This document shows positions 15,071-22,821 of a stretch of DNA of 64,000 nt, piece after piece. The position numbers were made by a program, and so were the translations under genes. Source of the stretch: JBFWRK01 sp050248955 (GTDB lineage: Bacteria; Actinomycetota; Acidimicrobiia; Acidimicrobiales; Ilumatobacteraceae); the NCBI GenBank assembly GCA_050248955.1, contig JBFWRK010000004.1, forward strand, positions 62,001 through 126,000, read 5' to 3'. The notes below the pieces were generated by a model. The model was not told the origin of the DNA. It worked only from the letters and a program-made list of their open reading frames with translations, and did no database searches. Position 1 is the first letter of the stretch. Every line of letters starts with the position of its first letter.

Positions 15071-16067
15071 GGAGCCCGACGGGCACGCCGTCCTCCATCA
15101 GATCGTGGTACTCGAGGTGGCCGCACGCCGTCCGTCCGTCGGCGAGCACCCAGTCGGTCGGCTGCTTCACGATCCGCAGCGTCGCCTCCTCGCCCGCCTC
15201 GTTGCGCTGCCGGTGACGGAGCGGGAGCCGGTTCTGCGGAACGCCCGTTGCGGTCCACTCCAGGTCGCCGGCGTGCACCGTGACGTCGGTGCGGACGAGT
15301 TCGTGGTGCGGTGCGCCCGAGTAGTGGTTCGCCATGTCGAACCGGTCGACCACCCGGAACGTCCGGTCGGCCCACACGAACCCGCTCCTGGTCTGCTTCG
15401 TCGGGCCGACTGCCCGGGTGAGCATGAACCCGTTGTCGTCGTCGATGCAGCAGGTGAGCCAGCGGAGGTAGATCTTGGCGTGCCAGTTGCGCGGCCCCCA
15501 GGAGTGATCCTTGCCGCCGCGGCCGTCGACCTCGTAGACGTCGTCACCGAGCCGGATCGTGCCGACCACGTGTGCCATGTGCTGGTAGTGGAAGTCGGCC
15601 TGACCGGGCAGGAAGATCAGGTGGTGCTGGTCCTGGTCCTGGCCCATCACCGCGCCGAGCCCCTCGGTGCTGCACACGAGGTCGATTTCGGCGGCTGCCT
15701 TCGGGCTCGTCGTGAACGCCAGCTTCGGGTTCGTCAGCACCCACGGATCGTCGAACAGCGACATGGTCCCGCGGAACGCCACGCGGTTCGTGCGCCACGG
15801 CTCGACGATCTCCCAGGACTGCCCGTCGGCGGTGAGTCCGTTCTCGTCGATGGTGGCGCGCTCGAACGCGAACGCGACCCGGCCGTCGGGTAGGAACAGG
15901 CACGCCGACATCTCGGCATAGCGAGCATTCGGACGGGCGCCGATCCGGAACCAACCCCCCGTCCGCCGTCGAGCGTCCCAGAAGTCGACGTATCGGCTCT
16001 CGTTCCAGTTGATCTGGTCGCCCGGCGCGTGCACGCCCTCGTCGTGCTCGGTCAGTCTGATCCCCAC
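15063..16067 (-). CDS. Lipocalin-like (DUF7064/7065, CrtC/AttH-type) protein
   Basis: The 334-residue protein is rich in beta strands and aromatic residues, with WNESRYVDFWDARRRTGGWF near the start, DGRGGKDHSWGPRNW in the middle and a second barrel half. The HSWG signature occurs in the CrtC/AttH-like lipocalin superfamily, whose members include hydratases of isoprenoid double bonds and many uncharacterised proteins of lipid-catabolic clusters. No signal peptide is evident. GTG at 16067 has AGGAGGAC just upstream. It sits nine bases after the ligase and overlaps the kinase by eight. Confidence 0.7.
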   Translation of the reverse strand: MGIRLTEHDEGVHAPGDQINWNESRYVDFWDARRRTGGWFRIGARPNARYAEMSACLFLPDGRVAFAFERATIDENGLTADGQSWEIVEPWRTNRVAFRGTMSLFDDPWVLTNPKLAFTTSPKAAAEIDLVCSTEGLGAVMGQDQDQHHLIFLPGQADFHYQHMAHVVGTIRLGDDVYEVDGRGGKDHSWGPRNWHAKIYLRWLTCCIDDDNGFMLTRAVGPTKQTRSGFVWADRTFRVVDRFDMANHYSGAPHHELVRTDVTVHAGDLEWTATGVPQNRLPLRHRQRNEAGEEATLRIVKQPTDWVLADGRTACGHLEYHDLMEDGVPVGLHD

Positions 16068-16076
16068 GTCGTCCTC

Positions 16077-17537
16077 CTACTTCAACCGCCGCCGGAGCAC
16101 CTTGCCGCTCGCCGTGCGCGGCAGCTCGGTCGTGAACTCGATGATCGCCGGCACCTTGAAGTGCGCAATCCGGGCGGCGACGAACGGGCGCAGCTCGTCG
16201 GGGTTCGGCGGTGCGTCGGCGACCGTCGGCACGATGACTGCCTTCACGACCTCACCCCACCGACGATCGGCGACACCGACCACGGCGACGTCGCGGACGC
16301 CCGGGTGCTCGCGGAGGGCGTTCTCCACCTCGACCGGGTAGATGTTCTCGCCGCCGCGGATGATCCGGTCACCGGTGCGGCCGTGGAGGGTCACGAACCC
16401 CTCCTCGCTGATCACGCCGAGGTCACCCGTGCGCCGCCACCCGTCCTCGTCCGCCTGGAACACGTGGGGCGCGCGGATCGCGATCTCGCCGATCCCGTCG
16501 TCGTCGGGGTGCTCGACACGCAGCTCCGCGCCCCGGATCGCCCGGCCGACCGACAGGAGCAGCTCGGGCCGGTGCGCCGCCGCGAGGACGTGGTCGTCGT
16601 GATCGAGGAAGGAGATCGGACTCACCTCGGTCTGGCCGAAGATCTGCAGGAAGCGCGTGTCGGGCAATGCTCGCATCGCCGCGCGCAACGTGTCGGGATG
16701 GATCGGCATCGCCCCGTACTGGAGCACGCGCGGGCTCGCGTCCGACAGCGCGTCGCCGGCGAGCAACATCTCGATCATCGTCGGCACGAGCAACGCGCAC
16801 GTGACACCGAGCCGGCCTGCCCGCCTCCAGTGGTCGATGCTGAACCAGTCCTGCGGGATGATCGCGACGCCCATGCCGAGCACGGTCACATCCATCGCCA
16901 CGCCAGCCGTGTGGTAGAAGGGCGACGCCGAGCAGTACCGGTCTCCGGGGCCGATGCCCATGACCTCTTGGTAGACGTCCACCCTGGCGACGAGCGGACG
17001 CTGGCGGAGGAAGACGGGCTTCGGTCGTCCCGTGGTGCCCGAGGTGTGGACGATCACGGCGGTGTCGTCCGGCTCGCACGCGCCGGCCAGCGGTTCGTGG
17101 CGCTCGAGCGGCGAGTCGACGCAGACCAGCTCGACGCCGGCACGCGTAGCGACCTGCTCGGCAAGCTCGACACGATCGGGACCGACGAAGACGTGGCGCG
17201 CCCCGAGGCCGCGCACGGCCGCGACGAGGTCCTCGACGGGGAGCTTCGTCCCGAGCGGCGCGAGCGGGCGTCGTGAGAGCGCCCCGCCGACGACCATCGC
17301 GATCGCCGTGCGCGTCTCGTCCATGAGCGCCGGCACCGCATCGCCCGGCTCGAAGCCGTACTCGTCGAACATCGCGGCCGCGCCACTGGCGAGCCGCATC
17401 AGCTCGTCACCGCTCACCACGCCGTCGTCGTCGACGATGGCCGGCGCCTCGTTGCCGAGCCAGCGACGGAGCGCGAGTGCGTTCCAGCTGCCGCTCGGCT
17501 CACGGTGCAGATCGGGCAGATCGGGCGCATCGGGCAC
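16077..17537 (-). CDS. Acyl-CoA synthetase (AMP-forming, class I adenylate-forming)
   Basis: The protein (486 residues from GTG 17537) has all core motifs of AMP-dependent CoA ligases: IVHTSGTTGRPKPV (P-loop), FGQTEV, RTGDLG, GRTGDRIIRGGENIYPVEVE and the C-terminal catalytic Lys in PRTASGKVLRR. It would activate a carboxylic acid to its CoA thioester, a natural entry step for the pathway. The reading frame is open further upstream to 17675, but a longer start would run across operator site 6. The GTG start has no strong ribosome site, so the exact N-terminus is uncertain. It is the first gene of the ligase-lipocalin-kinase operon. Confidence 0.88.
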   Translation of the reverse strand: MPDAPDLPDLHREPSGSWNALALRRWLGNEAPAIVDDDGVVSGDELMRLASGAAAMFDEYGFEPGDAVPALMDETRTAIAMVVGGALSRRPLAPLGTKLPVEDLVAAVRGLGARHVFVGPDRVELAEQVATRAGVELVCVDSPLERHEPLAGACEPDDTAVIVHTSGTTGRPKPVFLRQRPLVARVDVYQEVMGIGPGDRYCSASPFYHTAGVAMDVTVLGMGVAIIPQDWFSIDHWRRAGRLGVTCALLVPTMIEMLLAGDALSDASPRVLQYGAMPIHPDTLRAAMRALPDTRFLQIFGQTEVSPISFLDHDDHVLAAAHRPELLLSVGRAIRGAELRVEHPDDDGIGEIAIRAPHVFQADEDGWRRTGDLGVISEEGFVTLHGRTGDRIIRGGENIYPVEVENALREHPGVRDVAVVGVADRRWGEVVKAVIVPTVADAPPNPDELRPFVAARIAHFKVPAIIEFTTELPRTASGKVLRRRLK

Positions 17538-17561
17538 GAGCGCCGAGGGTAGTCGCCGACT

Positions 17562-17575
17562 TGACACAACCGTCG
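17562..17575. promoter_or_regulatory. Operator-like palindrome, imperfect (site 6)
   Basis: TGACACAACCGTCG matches TGAC-N6-GTC with the last base changed. It is 25 bases upstream of the acyl-CoA ligase start and downstream of the VOC gene stop at 17612. Confidence 0.5.
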
Positions 17576-17611
17576 AGTGCGCAGGTGCGGTGACGGCATG
17601 GAGCGGTCGAG

Positions 17612-18031
17612 CTACGACGCCTCGGCGGGGGCGTCGGTGCTGACCATCCAGGGCGTCCCGAACCGATCGATGCACATGCCGAACATGGGTGACCAGGAGG
17701 TCTCGGCAATCGGCATCGTCACCTGTCCGCCGTCCGCCAACGCGTTGAACACGCGCTCGGCCTCGGCGACGTCGGTCACGGTGCAGTTGACCTGCATCCC
17801 CTGCACCGGGCCGAAGTCGTCGGTCGTGGGGTCGTCCGAGGCCATCAAGAGTTGGCCGTCTGACATCAACGCTGCGTGCATGATCAGGTCGGCCTGGCCG
17901 GCAGGTACCGGCTCGTCCGACGGCATGTCCTTCATCGTGAGCAGGACGAGCTCGCCACCGAAGATCTCCTGGTAGCGGGTGAACGCTTCGCGGCAGTCGC
18001 CGCCGAAGAACAGGTAGGGGTGAAAGGCCAT
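17612..18031 (-). CDS. VOC-superfamily (PhnB/glyoxalase-like) protein
   Basis: The 139-residue protein has the PhnB-type VOC layout: YLFFGGDCREAFTRYQEIFGGEL, ADLIMHAALMSDGQLLMASD, then a C-terminal half ending SPMFGMCIDRFGTPWMVST. Some members bind metals or drugs; function here is unknown. It is monocistronic, with operator-like site 7 upstream. Confidence 0.88.
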   Translation of the reverse strand: MAFHPYLFFGGDCREAFTRYQEIFGGELVLLTMKDMPSDEPVPAGQADLIMHAALMSDGQLLMASDDPTTDDFGPVQGMQVNCTVTDVAEAERVFNALADGGQVTMPIAETSWSPMFGMCIDRFGTPWMVSTDAPAEAS

Positions 18032-18067
18032 GAAGTCCTCCGAGGTGAAGGTGTGTGCCCCCTACTC

Positions 18068-18081
18068 TGACGCCTCGGTCA
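18068..18081. promoter_or_regulatory. Operator-like palindrome TGAC-N6-GTCA (site 7)
   Basis: TGACGCCTCGGTCA lies 36 bases upstream of the VOC gene start (18031) and just before the end of the SRPBCC gene. It keeps TGAC and GTCA but lacks the fifth-base symmetry of most other sites. Confidence 0.5.
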
Positions 18082-18089
18082 ACGGGGAC

Positions 18090-18587
18090 TCATCGCCCGA
18101 TGTCGGACGCTCGGTCTCGCTCGGCCGGTAGCGCGGCAAGTTGCCCAGCCAGTTGCGCGGCCAGGCGGCGCATCGCCGTCGCGTTGTTGCGCCGGATGTA
18201 CGCGCGCGCCAGGGGCGCGGTCAGGCGATCGATCATCGGGGTCACGATCCAGCGGTACTCGAAGCTGATGCGCGTGCCGCCGTCCGGGAGGGATTCGAGC
18301 GTGTAGGTGCCCTGACCGGTGCGCCCCGCTCTGGCGGCCGTGTTGCGCTCGACGATCCGCGACGGCACCTCGGCGTCGACGACCTCGATGTCGACCACGT
18401 CGCTGATCCCGAGGGCTTGGGTCCGAACGCGCGCCTTGGAGCCGACGCCTCGCTCGGGACCCGACAGCTCCCAGTCGCGCATGAGGTGGTCGTTGAACGG
18501 CTCGTGGTTGGCCATGACATCGAGGAAGTCGAAGACGCGCGCTCGGTCGTGTGGGACGTCGACGGAGACAGTGACGGGCTTGGGCAT
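18090..18587 (-). CDS. SRPBCC (START-like) lipid/ligand-binding protein
   Basis: The 165-residue protein begins VTVSVDVPHDRARVFDFLDVM and has the polyketide-cyclase/START pattern GGTRISFEYRW and a long C-terminal helix. These proteins bind hydrophobic ligands or act as cyclases. ATG 18587 abuts the operator at 18588, so upstream starts are excluded. It is divergent from a TetR gene and shares with it two copies of GTACCA-N2-TGGTAC, which suggests that the TetR represses this gene. Confidence 0.87.
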   Translation of the reverse strand: MPKPVTVSVDVPHDRARVFDFLDVMANHEPFNDHLMRDWELSGPERGVGSKARVRTQALGISDVVDIEVVDAEVPSRIVERNTAARAGRTGQGTYTLESLPDGGTRISFEYRWIVTPMIDRLTAPLARAYIRRNNATAMRRLAAQLAGQLAALPAERDRASDIGR

Positions 18588-18624
18588 GTACCAGATGGTA
18601 CACCATTGTTGTGCCACGTGGTAC
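18588..18624. promoter_or_regulatory. Doublet operator GTACCA-N2-TGGTAC for the divergent SRPBCC/TetR pair
   Basis: GTACCAGATGGTAC (18588-18601) is a perfect palindrome; GTGCCACGTGGTAC (18611-18624) differs by one base. Their centres are 23 bases apart. They fill the 46-base space between starts 18587 and 18634, a standard arrangement for a TetR repressor controlling itself and its neighbour. Confidence 0.8.
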
Positions 18625-18633
18625 ACTTTTTTC

Positions 18634-19242
18634 ATGGCACGCGGGGACGCACGGCAGCAACTGCTCGACGCGGCGATCGAGTACGTCGCCGGGCACGGCC
18701 TCACGGACCTCTCGCTGCGACGGTTGGCCGCCGAACTGGGCACGAGCCACCGGATGCTCAGCCATCACTTCGGCTCGAAGGAGGGGCTCTGGGTGGCCAT
18801 CGTCCACGAGGTCGAGCGCCGGCAGGTCGCCGCGATCAGCGAGCTCGTGCCCGATCCGTCAGCGTCGCTCGAGGACGCGATGCGCGCCTGGTGGCGCCAC
18901 ATCTCCGACTCGTCGCTCTGGCCCAACGAGCGACTGTTCTTCGAGGTCTACGGCCAGGCGCTCCGCGGCCGGCCGCCGACGAGCGCGCTCCTGGACGGCA
19001 TCGTCGAATCCTGGCTCGGGCCGGGCGCCGAGCTGGGCGAAGCGATGGGCGTGCCGCACGAGGACGCTCGTGCCTTCGCCCGGCTCGGCGTTGCCGTGAC
19101 CCGCGGCCTGCTGCTCGACCTCCTGGCGACCGAGGACCGGGCGGGTGTCGATGCCGCGATGGAGCACTGGATCGCGCTCAACACCCGCTTCGTGGACCAT
19201 CCCGACGTCGATCATCCCGACGCAGCCGGCCGTCGCGGCTGA
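18634..19242 (+). CDS. TetR-family regulator
   Basis: The 202-residue protein has an N-terminal TetR helix-turn-helix (ARQQLLDAAIEYVAGHGL, LSLRRLAAELGTSHRMLSHHFGSKEGLW) and a helical ligand domain. ATG 18634 begins the domain at the usual place. It is divergent from the SRPBCC gene and has the doublet operator in the shared promoter. It is a separate regulator from the tandem TetR at 10200, since its putative operator is unrelated. Confidence 0.92.
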   Translation: MARGDARQQLLDAAIEYVAGHGLTDLSLRRLAAELGTSHRMLSHHFGSKEGLWVAIVHEVERRQVAAISELVPDPSASLEDAMRAWWRHISDSSLWPNERLFFEVYGQALRGRPPTSALLDGIVESWLGPGAELGEAMGVPHEDARAFARLGVAVTRGLLLDLLATEDRAGVDAAMEHWIALNTRFVDHPDVDHPDAAGRRG

Positions 19243-19303
19243 GCCAGCACGCCTCAGTCATCAACCGGTCGTGTGCCGAGCCGATCGCCGCGCGCGTCGG
19301 CGG

Positions 19304-20190
19304 TCAGTCGGCGAACCAACCGTTGACGTCGATCACCAGATGCGTGTCCGCCGAACTGAAGAAGCACACCTCACCCGCCGCCGACACCGGCGCGATCACC
19401 GCATTCGGCACGATCTCACCGGCGACATAGTTCACGTTCGCCGCCACCGGCAACGTCCCACACGGGAACACCGTCACGAACCCCGGCAGCACCGGCTGCA
19501 CCGCCGTCACGTTCAACGACACCGCACCGACACCCGACTCCGGCACCCCCGCCACACCCGTCACCTTCACCCGCAACACGTTCCCACCGCCATACCGCTG
19601 CTGCACCACCACCACAGCACCCTGCGGCTCCGTCGGACGCGTCTCCACCAACCGCAACGGACCCACCGCCGAGAANNNNNNNNNNCCGCCACACCCGTCA
19701 CCTTCACCCGCAACACGTTCCCACCGCCATACCGCTGCTGCACCACCACCACAGCACCCTGCGGCTCCGTCGGACGCGTCTCCACCAACCGCAACGGACC
19801 CACCGCCGAGAACGCCGCTCCCGCCGCGAACCAACCGTTGACGTCGATCACCAGATGCGTGTCCGCCGAACTGAAGAAGCACACCTCACCCGCCGCCGAC
19901 ACCGGCGCGATCACCGCATTCGGCACGATCTCACCGGCGACATAGTTCACGTTCGCCGCCACCGGCAACGTCCCACACGGGAACACCGTCACGAACCCCG
20001 GCAGCACCGGCTGCACCGCCGTCACGTTCAACGACACCGCACCGACACCCGACTCCGGCACCCCCGCCACACCCGTCACCTTCACCCGCAACACGTTCCC
20101 ACCGCCATACCGCTGCTGCACCACCACCACAGCACCCTGCGGCTCCGTCGGACGCGTCTCCACCAACCGCAACGGACCCACCGCCGAGAA
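19304..20190 (-). repeat. 378-bp tandem repeats encoding 126-residue units
   Basis: Copy 1 spans 20190-19813. Copy 2 begins at 19812 and is cut by the gap after 127 bases. Copy 3 runs from 19675 to the stop at 19304. Where they can be compared the copies look identical at nucleotide level, which implies recent duplication or gene conversion. Confidence 0.9.
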
Positions 20191-22722
20191 GCCGGCGATC
20201 GGCGTGACGCTGTTGCTCGGAGCCGACGCGGCACCGGTGCCGGCGGCGTTCTTCGCGGCGACGACGAAGGTGTAGGTGAGACCGTTCACGAGCCCGGTCA
20301 CGGTGTGGGTCGTGGCTGCGGACGGCGTCGTGACCGAGGTCTGCGCGACGCCAGCGAGCATCGGGGTGATCACGTAACTCGTGATCGGCGATCCACCGTC
20401 AGCGGGGGCGGTCCACGTCAACGCGGCCTTGCCGTTGCCCGGCGTGGCAACGACGCCGGTCGGCGTATCCGGCGCCAACGCGCACGTGTAGATCGAGAGG
20501 TCGTCGATGAACCACCCGGGATAGCCGACGAAGCTGTCCGATCCGATGAGGAACCGGAACTGCGCGGTCTGCCCCGCGAGCGCACTGATCGTGTAGCGCG
20601 TCGTCTGGTAGCCGGGGCTGTTGCCGGCGAACGCGGGACCACCCGCCAGCGTGTTCGTGTTGCCCGTGATCCGCAGCGTCGCGTTGTAGCCGTTGATCGC
20701 GTCCACGGACGGCAGCGCCGTGATGTTGCTCCAGCTGCCGCCACCGTTCGTGGAGTACTGGACGATCCCTCCGTCCCAGTAGCGATTGCTCGCCTGGTTG
20801 TTGCTGACGATCTCGGCGTCGAACGAGAACGAGTGGTCGAAGCGGAGGTAGGTCGGGCCGGCCGGGATCGTCACCGGCGCCGACATGTGCACTTCCGTGG
20901 TGGCTTGGACCGCGAGGTTGATGCCGGCGATAGAACGCACACCGCTCTGCGAGGAGCCGTCCGTGTACACCCACAGCCCGGAACCGGTGCTCGAGCTCGT
21001 GCTCCAGGGACCGGCGGCCTCGAAGTCGTCGCTGAACACCGGCGCCGCCAGCAGCCCGCCACTGCAGCCCGGCGCCGTCAGGCGCGCCCCCGACGTCACG
21101 GGGGCGAGGTGCATCTCGGTCGCGGTGACGGCCTTCGTGACGTTGGCGCAGTCGGCGATCGTGATGCCGGACGCGCCGAGCAGGTTCGTACACGCCTGTG
21201 GGAGCGCGTGGTACAGGTCGAGGTAGTCGGACCCGGGTGTGAGGAGCGCGGTCTGCGCCTCGTAGTAGATCTTCGCGGTCTTCAGCGCGCCGAGCGCGCC
21301 GACGACCTGGCCGTTGAAGTTGCCCCCGTCGACCATCAAGAACGCGGCCTTGTTGTTCACGCCGCTGTTGATGTGCACGCCGTGCTGGTCGCCCTCGCCG
21401 CCCCAGAAGTTCGGGCTCGTCACCCGGTCCGGGTCGCCGAAGATGCCGGGATCCTCCATGTCGCGGATCGCGGCGATCGGCAGGTCCTCGCCGATCTCCC
21501 AGCGCTGCGCGCCGGCGTCGCTGGCAGTGACGTTCCACTGATCGAGCAGCTCGCCGAACACGTCGGACAGCGACTCGTTGATCGCACCGGATTCCGCGTA
21601 GTACATGAGCTCCGACTCGTAGTCGGTGACGCCGTGCGTCAGCTCGTGGGCGACGACGTCGTCCGCGGACGCATAGCCGGTCCCGTAGACCATCTGCGCG
21701 CCGTTCCAGAAGGCGTTGGCGTACGGGCATTGGCTGATGGAGGGGCAGAACCGGACCGTCGACACGAGTCCCAGGCCGGCGCCGTCGAGGCTGTCGCGGC
21801 CGAGCTGCGTGAAGTAGTAGTCGTACGTCGCCTGCGAGAGGTCGAACGCGTCCTTCACGTCCGCCACGCCCGACGTTCCGGGGTTCACCACCGGCGACGT
21901 GCATGCCGCCGGAAGAAGGTGATTCCCTTCGTTGTCGCAGACCACGTTCGTGACAGCGTGCACCTGACTGAAGGTGAGCGCGATCGCACCGGTCTGCGCG
22001 TCGACGAGCACGTAGCGGTCGACGTCGCCGAGCGCGCTGCGGACGTCGACATGCCACACCAGCCGTGTCCCGGGGACGCCCTCGGTGGCACCGATCAGAG
22101 CCGGGTCGTAGATCAGCAGCTCGGCATCGCCGGCGCTCAGACCGGCGGCATCGACAGCGTCGTTGCGGGCGGTGAGCGCGATCGCCGCGTCGGCGGCGGC
22201 CGCAGCAGTGATCGTCGGGGTCGTGCCGAGCACGAGTCGCGGGACGGCTTCGCCGGCGCTCGAGAGCACGCTGCCGTTCGCGCCCACGCGAACCGAGAGC
22301 TCGCCCGCCAGGACGGGGACACCGTCGTGCTCCTGGCGGAGCCGGACGGTCGTTCCTCCATCGGGCGATTCGAACCGCCGGTCCTCGACGAGGCTCGACG
22401 TCGCATCGACGCCGAAGACGCTGCCGTACCTGGCGGCGAAGTCGCGGGCGACCTCACCGTGGTCACGATCATCGGGTGGCGTCAGCGGGCGCTGTGGCGT
22501 CGAGCCGATGAACGTGACCGCACCGTCCGGGCCGCCACGCCCGATGGTCACGGCCCGATCGGTCCTCGTGGTCAGCTCCGCGAGCAGCTGCGATTCGTCC
22601 GGAATGGCGACAGGAGCGCGCCGCGCGTCCGCGGGCGCGTCGATGCCGACGAGACCAGCGAACACGAGCAGTCCGCCGAGCAGCCGCGTCAGTCGCTCAC
22701 CGGGCGCGCGCACAGCCCTCAC
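19304..22722 (-). CDS. Secreted M4 (thermolysin-like) metallopeptidase with C-terminal tandem repeats, interrupted by an assembly gap
   Basis: From GTG 22722 the protein has a signal peptide (basic start, LLGGLLVFAGLVG, then ADA), a FTP/PepSY-type propeptide and an M4 catalytic domain: HELTH near residue 360, the third zinc ligand Glu in GAINES about 24 residues on, and the catalytic His in HGVHINSG near 450. A beta-sandwich domain (DDFEAAGPW to WFIDDLSIYTC), a fibronectin III-like domain (PDTPTGVVA to APSNSVTP) and identical 126-residue repeats starting FSAVGPLRLVETRP follow. The repeats probably serve surface or substrate binding. The ten Ns at 19676-19685 break the frame; a true gap of 251 bases restores a protein of 1219 residues ending WFAD. 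A TTG start at 22764 is possible. Confidence 0.88.
19676..19685. other. Assembly gap (10 Ns) inside the tandem repeat
   Basis: The placeholder replaces the rest of repeat copy 2. Since a unit is 378 bases and 127 bases of copy 2 are present, the real gap should be 251 bases, or 251 plus a multiple of 378. Confidence 0.9.
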
Positions 22723-22821
22723 CCGTTCCTGCGAGGTCGTGTGCTCCTTGCGTCGCTCCCTCAATAGCCGTCACGCGCCACCGCCCGTCGTCCGCTCCCG
22801 GACGGACGGTAGCACCGGCTT

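Noticed and set aside
19855..22767. Plus-strand open frame of 970 codons opposite the M4 peptidase
   Set aside because: It is antisense to the peptidase, which has a signal peptide, HELTH zinc motif and domain repeats; the antisense product has no recognisable domain.
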